Assembly: GCF_002770595.1 (NCBI RefSeq)
Contig: NZ_CP022986.1
Span: 3,348,001 to 3,412,000 of the forward strand
Origin: Chryseobacterium camelliae
Lineage (GTDB): Bacteria > Bacteroidota > Bacteroidia > Flavobacteriales > Weeksellaceae
Length of the DNA stretch: 64,000 bases
Direction of reading: 5' to 3'
Shown: in pieces, positions 23,661 to 32,429 of the stretch
Position numbering within the stretch: position 1 is the stretch's first letter
How the letters are laid out: each line of letters starts with the position of its first letter
Notes under the pieces: model-generated
Databases searched by the model: none
Seen by the model: the letters and a program-made list of their open reading frames with translations, nothing else
Told to the model about the DNA's origin: nothing
Position numbers and translations under genes: made by a program

Positions 23661-24413
23661 ATGAAAAAGATTATACTCACCACAGTAACACTATGTTCTG
23701 TCCTGGTATTCGGGCAGAAAGTATCCGAGTTCAGGTATGTTTCAGTGCCTCAGAAATTCCAGACCTTCAAGAACAGTTTCGGACTGGAAGACCTGCTGAC
23801 CAAGATACTGAAAGGAAAGAAATATGTAGTTCTTTCCGGTGATCAGAATTCCTGGCCGGCAGAGGTGAAAGCCAATCCATGCCAGGTGATCAATGCTGAT
23901 GTCATCAATGATAAAAGCTTTCTGAGGAATAGGGTAATCCTTGATTTTAAGGACTGCAATGGGAAAACCGTCTTGCAATCAAAAGGGACTTCTATGATCA
24001 AAGAATTTGAGGAAGGATTTTCTGATGCTTTACAGCAGGCGGTAAAAGAGGTTGCCGTATCAAATCCGGTTGAACATATCAATGGAGTCAGCAGTGTCCA
24101 GCCAGAGAAGCCTGTTGCAGCAAGCAGTGTTTCTGAGCCTGTGAAAGCACAGTCCAATTCCGGAACAGGGAAATATACTAATGGTAAAGCAACCGTACAG
24201 AAAATACAGATCGATGAAAACCAGTTCATCCTTGCTGATCAGGACAGTTCTGTTCCTTATGCTACCTTCAGAACGACTACAAAAAATGATGTTTTCAGGG
24301 TAAAGCTGCAGAATGGTGAATACACCTTAGGATATTATGAAAATGGGAACCTCGTTATAGAAATTCCTCAAGGTAGCGGCAATTATACGAAGGAGATATT
24401 TTCGAAAAAATAA
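23661..24413 (+). CDS. Secreted hypothetical protein, partner of the PorV-like gene
   Basis: 250 residues; I do not recognise a family. A signal peptide (MKKIILTTVTLCSVLVFGQ) is clear. Residues about 20-130 form a mixed alpha/beta region (SEFRYVSVPQKFQTF, YVVLSGD, VILDFKDCNGKTVLQSKG). Residues about 145-170 are a Ser/Val/Pro-rich linker (VSSVQPEKPVAASSVSEPV), and a C-terminal region of about 75 residues reads YATFRTTTKNDVFRVKLQNG. It is probably periplasmic or outer-membrane-facing. The 14-bp gap to the PorV-like gene suggests a shared function. Confidence 0.8.
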   Translation: MKKIILTTVTLCSVLVFGQKVSEFRYVSVPQKFQTFKNSFGLEDLLTKILKGKKYVVLSGDQNSWPAEVKANPCQVINADVINDKSFLRNRVILDFKDCNGKTVLQSKGTSMIKEFEEGFSDALQQAVKEVAVSNPVEHINGVSSVQPEKPVAASSVSEPVKAQSNSGTGKYTNGKATVQKIQIDENQFILADQDSSVPYATFRTTTKNDVFRVKLQNGEYTLGYYENGNLVIEIPQGSGNYTKEIFSKK

Positions 24414-24436
24414 ATTAAAAATACATAACAGAATAC

Positions 24437-24476
24437 TTAATCCTTAACTCAAACGAAAGAATGAGTTAAGGATTAA
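24437..24476. terminator. Perfect 15-bp inverted repeat, terminator or attenuator
   Basis: Arms TTAATCCTTAACTCA (24437-24451) and TGAGTTAAGGATTAA (24462-24476), perfect, with a 10-base loop. The downstream tract is ATTTTAAAAAAA, so the U run is short. It sits 17 bp before the next gene. Confidence 0.6.
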
Positions 24477-24493
24477 TTTTAAAAAAAACAACT

Positions 24494-27373
24494 ATGAAAA
24501 AGATTTATACTACCTTATTGATCGTATTTTCAATATATTCGTATTCCCAGACACTGAACACTCAGCTGAATGAGATTCATTATGGGGCAGGGAGTTCTCC
24601 GTATAATTTAATAAAACTCAATGAGCGTATTGTTTTTGCAGCATCCAGAAATGCGGATGAAGGATTAGAACCTTGGGTTTATAATTCAATAACACAGAAA
24701 TCGACATTACTGAAAGATATTTTTGCAGGACAAAATAGTGGAATACCTTCCAACTCTATATTTGTAAAGCTGAATAACAAAGTATATTTTTTAGCACAAC
24801 AAAATTATTCAGGTTATCAGATTTGGGAAACGGACGGAACCCCTGCCGGAACCGTAAAAAGACAGGATATAAATTCTAATTATTCCATTGATGAGTTCGT
24901 AGTCGTAGGAAATAAAATTTTCTATTATCAAAATAATGAGCTTTGGACATTTGATACAATCTCGAATAATCTTTCTTTATTAAAAACATTTGAATATTCC
25001 GGGAATGTAAAATTATACTCTTACAATAATCAGCTGATCTTTGCTGCAAATGACGGGATTTCGGGTAAAGAAATATGGAAATCCGATGGCACGGTTGCCG
25101 GGACTTCTCTGGTGAAAGATATTGTCCCCAACAGCGGAAGCAGTATTTCAAACGATTTTAAAATGCTGACGCTGAACAACGGGAAATTTTATTTCATGGC
25201 GAATACGTCAACCGGGTATGCTCTTTATGAAAGTGACGGAACGATGGCAGGTACAAATCCTCTGCTGCCTATGCAGAATTCTCCTCAGTTGGCAGGTGCT
25301 TCGGGAGGAGACTATTTTGTCTTTACAGGATTCAGTGCCACAAACGGAGGTTTTGAGCCATGGATCTCAGACGGAACGGTTGCGGGAACAAAAATTTTAA
25401 AAGATATCTATCCAGGAACGACCAACTCCATGAGTACCAATCAGAAATTTCTTAAAGTTGGCAATAAAATTTACTTCGACTGCAGTGCAAAAGGAATAAA
25501 TCCGGGCTATGGCAATTATATCTGGGAAACGGATGGAACGGAAACCGGGACTGTTTTATTCAATACGCCTACCAATAATGTGCTGCATGGGAAAAGCTCG
25601 GAAGGGCAGTACTTAATTCTTACAAAGCCCAACGAATGGAATCGTTTCTGGATTACCAATGGAAATCCTTCCCAGACATTTGAAATGTCGGCTTTAGGGA
25701 TGACGGCTTCCAATGGAGTAGTGGATTTTAATTCAAAACTGTATCTTGCAGGAAGCAGCCCCAAGAACGGAATGGAGTTATATTCTTTGGATCCGTTTGC
25801 ACAATCAGCTACCCTGGTATCAGACATAAGTAAGTTTGAAAGCAGTTCTCCCCATTCCTACAAATTGCTAAATGATAATCTCGTTTTTATTGCTGCAGAT
25901 AGAGAGTTCAACAATCAGTTTTATAAGCGAGACAAAAATACCCAGCAGATAACCAGGATTACCAACTTTACAAACGGATCTTTTGGAGGAGGGATGTATA
26001 CCAATTTTAATGATATGCTTTTTAAAGTCGGAAATTTTCTTTATACTAAAAATAATACGCCCAATCCGGTCAGTGGAATGTACAGAACAGACGGAACTTC
26101 TGCAAATTCGGTGGTTATATCCACAGGAAATACCGTAATTTATGATAATTCTTTCTTCGTTAATCTTAATGACAATACATTATTATTTTCCGGATACAAC
26201 AACGTGCTAGGGACGGAGCTTTGGAAGATTGACAACAATTCCAGTACGGTGGTTTTAGTAAAGGATATTTCAACGGAAAGCATGGGCAGTATGTACAATA
26301 CCGACCCAAAAACAACGGTATTGAACGGATATGCTTATTTTGTAGCCAAACAGAACGGAAAACTGGGCGTCTGGAAATCTGACGGAACCGAAGCGAATAC
26401 TACGAAAACCATTCAGGTTAATTTCCAGGACGGATCCGACGGAAACATCAAGGTTGTTGGAAGCTTAAATAATAAATTACTGTATTCCACAAGAAAAGAA
26501 GGGTCTACAAATACTTCCAATACAGAGCTTTTTGCTTCCAACGGTGATTTGGCTTCCGCTGTTCTGCTGAAATCTCACAATGAGCTATACAGTTCGTCCA
26601 GCATCAATAGCGATACGGAAATGCTTAATAATAAATTGTTTTATGCCGTGAAAGGATATCCTTCCGGGCTATATTCTACCGATGGAACGGTTGCCGGAAC
26701 AACTCAAGTTTCACCGGTTAATTTTTTCGGTGATATTAGATTTAAAAAATGCGGAAATCAATTGTTTTTCACCAATAACAATTCTACGGAATTGCTGAAA
26801 ACTGACGGTACAACCGCAGGAACAGTAAGTCTGGGAGCCAACTTTTCTGCGATAAAAGACATGACTTGTGCGAATAATTACCTGTATTTCCTTAATGGAG
26901 ATTTCCAAAAGGTTTGGAGAAGCAACGGGATTTTGGCAGGCACGATTCCATTGGATATTTTTGTAACAAATGATGACAACCAGTTGTTGGTCAATGAAAA
27001 TATTTTGAAAATGACTACCGATAATGAAAAATTATTTTTAACCATCTATACAAAGGAGCACGGAAATGAATTATATACAGTCACGGATCCGCTTCCAGTT
27101 TATTTAGCAGTGAATGAAGGAATGATAAATGTGAAGACCAATAATCCAAATATTCAGGTATATCCGAATCCTGTTGCCGATGAGTTTTCATTAAAAATTC
27201 AGAGCGACGTTAATGTTGAAAGCCTTAAACTATTTGATACCTCAGGTAAGCTGATTAAAGATATTCCGGATTTCAAAGGGAAAGTAAATATTTCAGGGTT
27301 GAGTTCAGGAATATATTTCTTAAAGATAAAAACAAACAAAGGCGAATTCTTGAGTAAAATCCTTAAAAAATAA
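24494..27373 (+). CDS. ELWxxDGT-repeat surface protein with type IX sorting domain
   Basis: 959 residues with a signal peptide (MKKIYTTLLIVFSIYSYSQ). The body contains nine DGT units, such as WETDGTPAGT, WKSDGTVAGT, WISDGTVAGT and LKTDGTTAGT, plus degenerate copies such as WRSNGILAGT. These ELWxxDGT repeats probably make beta-propeller blades. The last 85 residues are a T9SS type A sorting domain: VYPNPVADEFSLKI, LFDTSGKLIKDI, GIYFLKIKTNKGEFLSKILKK (in part). The protein should be exported by the type IX system and anchored or released at the surface. The ligand is unknown. Confidence 0.92.
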   Translation: MKKIYTTLLIVFSIYSYSQTLNTQLNEIHYGAGSSPYNLIKLNERIVFAASRNADEGLEPWVYNSITQKSTLLKDIFAGQNSGIPSNSIFVKLNNKVYFLAQQNYSGYQIWETDGTPAGTVKRQDINSNYSIDEFVVVGNKIFYYQNNELWTFDTISNNLSLLKTFEYSGNVKLYSYNNQLIFAANDGISGKEIWKSDGTVAGTSLVKDIVPNSGSSISNDFKMLTLNNGKFYFMANTSTGYALYESDGTMAGTNPLLPMQNSPQLAGASGGDYFVFTGFSATNGGFEPWISDGTVAGTKILKDIYPGTTNSMSTNQKFLKVGNKIYFDCSAKGINPGYGNYIWETDGTETGTVLFNTPTNNVLHGKSSEGQYLILTKPNEWNRFWITNGNPSQTFEMSALGMTASNGVVDFNSKLYLAGSSPKNGMELYSLDPFAQSATLVSDISKFESSSPHSYKLLNDNLVFIAADREFNNQFYKRDKNTQQITRITNFTNGSFGGGMYTNFNDMLFKVGNFLYTKNNTPNPVSGMYRTDGTSANSVVISTGNTVIYDNSFFVNLNDNTLLFSGYNNVLGTELWKIDNNSSTVVLVKDISTESMGSMYNTDPKTTVLNGYAYFVAKQNGKLGVWKSDGTEANTTKTIQVNFQDGSDGNIKVVGSLNNKLLYSTRKEGSTNTSNTELFASNGDLASAVLLKSHNELYSSSSINSDTEMLNNKLFYAVKGYPSGLYSTDGTVAGTTQVSPVNFFGDIRFKKCGNQLFFTNNNSTELLKTDGTTAGTVSLGANFSAIKDMTCANNYLYFLNGDFQKVWRSNGILAGTIPLDIFVTNDDNQLLVNENILKMTTDNEKLFLTIYTKEHGNELYTVTDPLPVYLAVNEGMINVKTNNPNIQVYPNPVADEFSLKIQSDVNVESLKLFDTSGKLIKDIPDFKGKVNISGLSSGIYFLKIKTNKGEFLSKILKK

Positions 27374-27381
27374 ACAATAAA

Positions 27382-27418
27382 AAGAGACTGTTCGAATAGA
27401 CAGTCTCTTGATTTTTGT
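27382..27418. terminator. Bidirectional terminator between the ELWxxDGT gene and uvrC
   Basis: Perfect arms AAGAGACTGT (27382-27391) and ACAGTCTCTT (27400-27409). There is a T-rich tract on the plus side (GATTTTTG) and TTTTTATT on the minus side, so it can end both convergent genes. Confidence 0.8.
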
Positions 27419-27509
27419 AATTTAAATGTTTAGAAGTTGTTAAACGGTGTTTAATTGTGCCTAATTTTTAAAAACAACTTAATATTTGCTAATTATTTTC
27501 ATTTGATCG

Positions 27510-29300
27510 TTATTGATTAAAGAAATCATAAACTACTTTAGCCTTACTTTTTCCTAAAATTTCCTCCAGGGTTTCCAGGTTGGATTCCTTGATCCTCTTG
27601 ACCGATTTCAGTTTGGACAGGAGCAGCTCTATGGTCTTACTGCCTACACCCGGAATTTCTTCCAGTTCAGATTTTATGGTTGAATTCTTTCTCCTGGTCC
27701 TATGGTGCCTTACCCCAAAACGGTGGGCTTCATCCCGGACCTGCTGAAGAATCTTCAGCGTCTCCGATTTTTTATCTAAATACAAAGGAATAGGATCCTC
27801 AGGGAAGAAAATCTCTTCCAGCCTTTTGGCGATCCCTACAATGGTGATTTTTCCGTATAATCCTAACAGGCGCAAACTTTTAACGGCTGAAGAAAGCTGG
27901 CCTTTTCCACCGTCAATCAGGATCAGCTGTGGCAGGGTTTCACCCTCATCCAGCATCCTTCGGTAACGCCGGTAAATCACTTCTTCCATAGTGGCAAAGT
28001 CATTGGCCCCCTCAACGTTCCTGGGATGGAAGATCCTGTAGTCTGCCTTGCTGGGCTTGCCGTTCTTAAAAACCACACAGGCTGAAACCGGATTGGTCCC
28101 CTGGATGTTGGAGTTATCGAATCCCTCAATATGCCTGGGTTCTACAGGCATTCTCAGCAGCTTCTGCATTTCTGCCATAATCCTGTTGGTATGCCTTTCC
28201 GGATCGATGATCTGTACCTGTTTCAGTTTTTCTACACGGTATTCTTTCGCGTTTTTTTCCGAAAGCTCCACAATGCGTTTTTTGTCCCCGACTTTCGGTA
28301 CGATCAGCTTTACATTCGGAATTTCGATCGGTAAATGGAACGGAAGTAACACTTCTTTGGAATTTGAATCAAACTTCTGACGGATCTCAATCAGGGCTTC
28401 TTCCATAATCTCTTCGTCAGTCTCTTCCAGGATCTTCTTGATTTCTGTGGTAAAACTCTGGATGATATTCCCGTTCCTGATCTTGAAGAAATTCACATAG
28501 GCTGCCGTTTCATCACTCGTCATCCCGAAAACGTCCACATCATCGATATTCGGATTCACCACCGTATTCTTAGCCTGGTAATCCTCCAGGACATCCAGCC
28601 TTTCCTTGATGATCTGTGCATCTTCAAACTGCAGGTTGGAGGCGTATCGGATCATTCTGTCCGTCAGGTATTCCTTTGCTTTCCGGAAATCCCCTTTGAT
28701 CATTCCGCGTATCGCATCGATTTTTTCATCGTATTCTTCCTTACTTTCGAGAGCTTCGCAGGGCCCGCTGCAATTTTTGATATGGTATTCCAGGCATACT
28801 TTGTATTTGCCTTCTTCTATTTTAGACGGCGCCAGGTTCAGGTTGCAGGTCCTGAGTTTATAGATGTGCTTAATCGTATCCAGTAGAATCCTTGCGGGGC
28901 GCACTTTAGCATACGGCCCGTAATATTCGGAACCGTCGCGGATCTTGGTTCTGGTCAGGAAAATTCTGGGAAAATTCTCATTTTTAATGCAGATCCAGGG
29001 ATAGGTTTTGTCATCCTTCAGCATGACATTATAGAAAGGCTGATGTTCTTTAATAAGATTGTTTTCCAGCAAAAGCGCATCATACTCGCTGTTCACGATC
29101 GTGGTTTCCAGCCGCTGGATTTTGCTGACCATAATTCTGGTCCTGTATCCGGGAAGGTTTTTATTGAAATAAGACAGAACCCTTTTTTTAAGATTCTTCG
29201 CTTTCCCCACATATAAAAGCTGGTCGTTCTTATCGTAGTAACGATAGACGCCGGGTTCGGAAGGTAAAGTTTTCAGCTGTAATTCTAAGAAAGGATTCAT
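27510..29300 (-). CDS. uvrC: Excinuclease ABC subunit UvrC
   Basis: 596 residues, usual length. In order: GIY-YIG nuclease (PSEPGVYRYYDKNDQLLYVG, catalysing the 3' incision), a cysteine cluster near 170, UVR motif around 205-240 (UvrB contact), the RNase H-like 5' incision domain (HIEGFDNSNIQGTNPVSACV), and C-terminal helix-hairpin-helices (EIPGVGSKTIELLLSKL). It acts in nucleotide excision repair. The -7 box TAATTTTG lies only 4 bp before the ATG, so the transcript may be leaderless or nearly so. Confidence 0.97.
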   Translation of the reverse strand: MNPFLELQLKTLPSEPGVYRYYDKNDQLLYVGKAKNLKKRVLSYFNKNLPGYRTRIMVSKIQRLETTIVNSEYDALLLENNLIKEHQPFYNVMLKDDKTYPWICIKNENFPRIFLTRTKIRDGSEYYGPYAKVRPARILLDTIKHIYKLRTCNLNLAPSKIEEGKYKVCLEYHIKNCSGPCEALESKEEYDEKIDAIRGMIKGDFRKAKEYLTDRMIRYASNLQFEDAQIIKERLDVLEDYQAKNTVVNPNIDDVDVFGMTSDETAAYVNFFKIRNGNIIQSFTTEIKKILEETDEEIMEEALIEIRQKFDSNSKEVLLPFHLPIEIPNVKLIVPKVGDKKRIVELSEKNAKEYRVEKLKQVQIIDPERHTNRIMAEMQKLLRMPVEPRHIEGFDNSNIQGTNPVSACVVFKNGKPSKADYRIFHPRNVEGANDFATMEEVIYRRYRRMLDEGETLPQLILIDGGKGQLSSAVKSLRLLGLYGKITIVGIAKRLEEIFFPEDPIPLYLDKKSETLKILQQVRDEAHRFGVRHHRTRRKNSTIKSELEEIPGVGSKTIELLLSKLKSVKRIKESNLETLEEILGKSKAKVVYDFFNQ

Positions 29301-29304
29301 ATAA

Positions 29305-29312
29305 CAAAATTA
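29305..29312 (-). promoter_or_regulatory. -7 box of uvrC
   Basis: Minus-strand TAATTTTG, an exact match, ending 4 bp before the start codon. A start site about 7 nt downstream would fall on the ATG. Confidence 0.5.
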
Positions 29313-29396
29313 CGTAATTTAAAAGCAAGAAAAAAGCCATAGAAATTCTATGGCCGCACAATATTATGTTAAAATTATACTTTATCCGTGGCTCAT

Positions 29397-30142
29397 TTAC
29401 GTATATTCATGAACCAGGAAACTGAAATAATCCCATTCTACAGAATTCTTAGGATACTTTTTCATGAACTCAGCATTGTCTCCGAACAGGAAATTATACT
29501 CATCTTCAAAATCATCCTTATGCAACCACATCACCTTATTGCCTTTCTTCACATAATAGGATTTGATGACGCCTCCGCCAAGCTGAGGGCCGCCACCGAA
29601 GGACACACCACCGGTCTCCTTTGCTCTTGGATCATGATATACTGAGATGATATCATCAAATTCAGGATTAATCACCTGCATCAGGAATTCCTGGTCATCC
29701 TTTTTGTTTTTCAGGGTACCGTCTGGTTGACAAAATAGATCCTGTCATTATTGGTTCTTTTGGATAACTTTTTGGTGCCGTAGTTTCTGATATTGCCCAT
29801 GTAACGGGCCACTTTCGCAATTTTCTTAGCATTGCCGGGATATACATACATTTCAGCGATCTGGTCGGCGCTGTAGAGTTCAGGCTTTTTCGTAATGCTG
29901 TCCTTGAGGGAGACCTCAAAAATCTGTCCCTTCCTGGTATCGATCTTATTGCAGAATCCTTTATGGATACTTCCATCCTTCAGAATTACCGTTGATGTTT
30001 TCTTAGGGGAGGGGATATTGAAGCCTTCGTTGAAAAGGTATTGCTCCATTTTCTTGATTTCTTCCTTTTGGTATTTTACTTTTTGTGCAAAAGCATACAT
30101 TGCAGCCAGCAACAGGGCAAGGGTAAATGTTTTAAGTTTCAT
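29397..30142 (-). pseudogene. Secreted hypothetical protein interrupted by one frameshift
   Basis: The 5' part (29711-30142) starts with a signal peptide (MKLKTFTLALLLAAMYAFAQ) and runs to a stop after FVNQTVP. The rest continues in another frame as TLKNKKDDQEFLMQ and on to the stop at 29397. Adding one base near 29717-29726 (so the join reads VNQDGTLKNKK) restores a protein of about 248 residues. No family is recognised; the region has lysine-rich alpha/beta character and a glycine-rich GGVSFGGGPQLGGG. The defect may be a real mutation or a sequencing error; the rest looks intact and under coding constraint. Confidence 0.75.
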
Positions 30143-30252
30143 AGTGTATTAATCTGATCTGAAAATCTGCGGTAAAAATAACAAATTATTCTTCTTATGA
30201 TCAAAAAATGTATGGTATCTGAAATTCGTTTTCCCAGTTAGCCCTAAATGTG

Positions 30253-30260
30253 TAATTTTA
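30253..30260 (+). promoter_or_regulatory. Possible -7 box of hutH
   Basis: TAATTTTA, one base off consensus, 16 bp before the ATG at 30277. No clear -33 element. Confidence 0.3.
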
Positions 30261-30276
30261 AGACAAAATTTTGAGA

Positions 30277-31764
30277 ATGATATACGGTGTAGATGTTTTA
30301 AGTTTCCACGATGTGCTGGAGATCTGCAAAATGCCCAATAAAGCAAAGCTGAATAAGACAGCGAAAGAACAGATTTTAAAATCCCAGAAAAATGTCCGGC
30401 AGATCGTTGAGTCAGACCGTTGTGTATATGGGATCAATACAGGGTTCGGACCGCTTTGCGATACTAAAATTTCCGCTGATGAGACTGCACTGTTACAGTA
30501 TAACCTGATCATTTCCCATGCCGTGGGCGTAGGAAAGCCGATTGACAAAGAATTTTCAAAGATCATGATGATTGCCAAAGTTCATGCCCTGTCGAAAGGA
30601 TTTTCAGGCGTTTCCCTGGAAGTGATTGAAAGGCTGATCCTGATGCTGGAAAAAGATATTATTCCGGTAGTTCCGGAACAGGGGTCTGTAGGGGCTTCCG
30701 GTGACCTGGCTCCGCTGGCTCATCTGGTTTTGCCGCTTCTTGGCCTCGGGAAAGTCTGGGTGGGCCAGGAAATATTTGAAACGGCTGAGATTCTTGAACA
30801 GCATGATCTTGCGCCTTTGACTTTAGGTCCTAAAGAAGGATTAGGATTGATCAACGGGACACAGTTTATCCTGGCCCATGCCATCAAAGGGCTGGAAAAG
30901 TTTGAATACCTGCTGGACCTTGCCGATATGACGGCTGCTATGAGCCTTGAGGCGTACCGCGGTTCTGCCAGTCCGTTTAAAAAAGAGCTTCATGAAATCC
31001 GCCCTTTTGACGGCAGCAGGAAAGTGGCTGCAAGAATGCTGAAATTCCTGAAAAATTCCGATAATCTGAAGTCCCATGAATACTGCGACAGGGTGCAGGA
31101 TCCGTATTCCATGAGATGCGTACCGCAGGTACACGGCGCAAGCCGCAATGCTTTTGAGCACCTGAAAATGATGGCAGAAACCGAACTGAATTCAGTAACG
31201 GATAATCCGATTGTTTTAAGTGCCGAAGAATCTATTTCCGGAGGCAATTTCCACGGGCAGCTGATGGCCCTGCCGCTTGACTATGCTACTCTGGCTGCGG
31301 CAGAATTGGGAAATATTTCAGACCGGAGAAGTTATCTCCTACTGGAAGGCAAATACGGTTTACCAAGATTATTAACCGAAAGCTCAGGACTGAATTCAGG
31401 ATTTATGATTCCTCAGTATACATCTGCAGCTTTGGTAACGGAAAACAAGACGTTATGCTTCCCTGCTTCGGCAGACTCGATCCCGACAAGTTTAGGACAG
31501 GAAGACCACGTTTCCATGGGCAGCATTTCCGGAAGGAAATTCAACCAGGTTCTAGGTAACCTCGTCAATATTTTAGCGGTTGAGCTGATGTTTGCCGCTC
31601 AGGGCCTTGAATTCAGGAGACCCGCCAAATGTTCAAAAATTATTGAAGAAAACTTTGACATCCTGCGTTCAAAAGTGGCCAAACTGGAAGATGACCGGCT
31701 GATTGGTGAAGACATGCTTGCAATTGCGGAATTGATCAATGAACGGAAATTCGTAGTGAATTAA
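30277..31764 (+). CDS. hutH: Histidine ammonia-lyase
   Basis: 495 residues from ATG 30277 (a TTG two codons upstream is less likely). The active-site tripeptide Ala-Ser-Gly that cyclises to the MIO electrophile is at 140-142 in GSVGASGDLAPLAH; catalytic Tyr51 lies in YGINTGFGP; the phenylalanine/histidine-lyase motif GNFHGQ is present. It deaminates histidine to urocanate, first step of the Hut pathway. HutU, HutI and HutG/F are not adjacent, so other aromatic amino acid lyase activity cannot be excluded, though sequence fits HutH. Confidence 0.93.
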   Translation: MIYGVDVLSFHDVLEICKMPNKAKLNKTAKEQILKSQKNVRQIVESDRCVYGINTGFGPLCDTKISADETALLQYNLIISHAVGVGKPIDKEFSKIMMIAKVHALSKGFSGVSLEVIERLILMLEKDIIPVVPEQGSVGASGDLAPLAHLVLPLLGLGKVWVGQEIFETAEILEQHDLAPLTLGPKEGLGLINGTQFILAHAIKGLEKFEYLLDLADMTAAMSLEAYRGSASPFKKELHEIRPFDGSRKVAARMLKFLKNSDNLKSHEYCDRVQDPYSMRCVPQVHGASRNAFEHLKMMAETELNSVTDNPIVLSAEESISGGNFHGQLMALPLDYATLAAAELGNISDRRSYLLLEGKYGLPRLLTESSGLNSGFMIPQYTSAALVTENKTLCFPASADSIPTSLGQEDHVSMGSISGRKFNQVLGNLVNILAVELMFAAQGLEFRRPAKCSKIIEENFDILRSKVAKLEDDRLIGEDMLAIAELINERKFVVN

Positions 31765-31813
31765 TCGTATATTTAATTGATTTTTAGAACTATCTTGAGC
31801 GTTAGATAAGAAA

Positions 31814-31844
31814 ACAAACTAAAATAATTAGTACTTTAGTTTGT
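31814..31844 (+). terminator. Inverted repeat after hutH
   Basis: Perfect 10-bp arms ACAAACTAAA and TTTAGTTTGT with an 11-base loop, about 50 bp after the hutH stop. It lacks a long T run. Confidence 0.5.
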
Positions 31845-31857
31845 CATCAATATGGTA

Positions 31858-31898
31858 AAATTAAATAAGCTGTTCTTTTTGAACAGCTTATTTAATTT
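31858..31898. terminator. 18-bp perfect hairpin at the end of the DUF3892 pseudogene
   Basis: Arms AAATTAAATAAGCTGTTC and GAACAGCTTATTTAATTT, perfect, with a TTTTT loop. It overlaps the inferred stop codon of the minus-strand DUF3892 gene and could end transcription from either side. Confidence 0.7.
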
Positions 31899-32191
31899 AT
31901 ATTTTACATTCAGGAAGTGATAATAAATTATTGTTGTAGTATTATCAGCCTCAGTCTTTAGATATTTAGTACCATTAGAGGTTTCCGCAGTAATAACTTT
32001 TGCTTTATTTCCACTTCCGTCTGTAACATAGGCATATCCATTTTCATTTTTATCCAAGAATAAATTTCTAGTCTCGTGTTTTTTCCAGTTTGTTGATCTA
32101 TTTCATTTATCCAACCTAAGTGGGTAATCGCTAAATTAGGATTTGCGTGATAACCATTGTCTTTGTTAATACATGTAATTTTAATTGACAT
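31897..32191 (-). pseudogene. DUF3892-domain protein with two frameshifts
   Basis: The 5' part starts MSIKITCINKDNGYHANPN and continues ITHLGWINEIDQQTGKNTRL. The frame changes at an A5 run near 32052: one added A gives WIKNENGYAYV, joining to TDGSGNKAKVITAETSNGTK. A second missing base (a G near 31936) restores DNLLSLPECKI and a stop at 31897. The rebuilt protein of about 98 residues looks like DUF3892, small proteins of unknown role. Two indels in 300 bp point to decay, though sequencing error at the A run is possible. Confidence 0.7.
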
Positions 32192-32429
32192 AATGTTTTA
32201 TTTAATATATAAGCGAAATTAGCTTTAATTAAATACTGTTCCTTGGGTTTCCGTAAAGATAATTTATGTTCAAAAATTGGAATGACAAAATTAATCAGTT
32301 TTGATTAATTATATTTTTGCTAAATATTTATCAACTTTTAATTATTTGTTTTCATTATTATTTCAATAATATTCTAATTTCTATATTCATAGTAAAATGA
32401 TATATTAGACCACTAATCCAAATTTTATT
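32192..32429. other. AT-rich intergenic region upstream of the S8 peptidase
   Basis: No gene. A -7-like TATTTTTG at 32312-32319 has no TTTG at the right spacing. The promoter of the peptidase gene is not clear. Confidence 0.5.
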
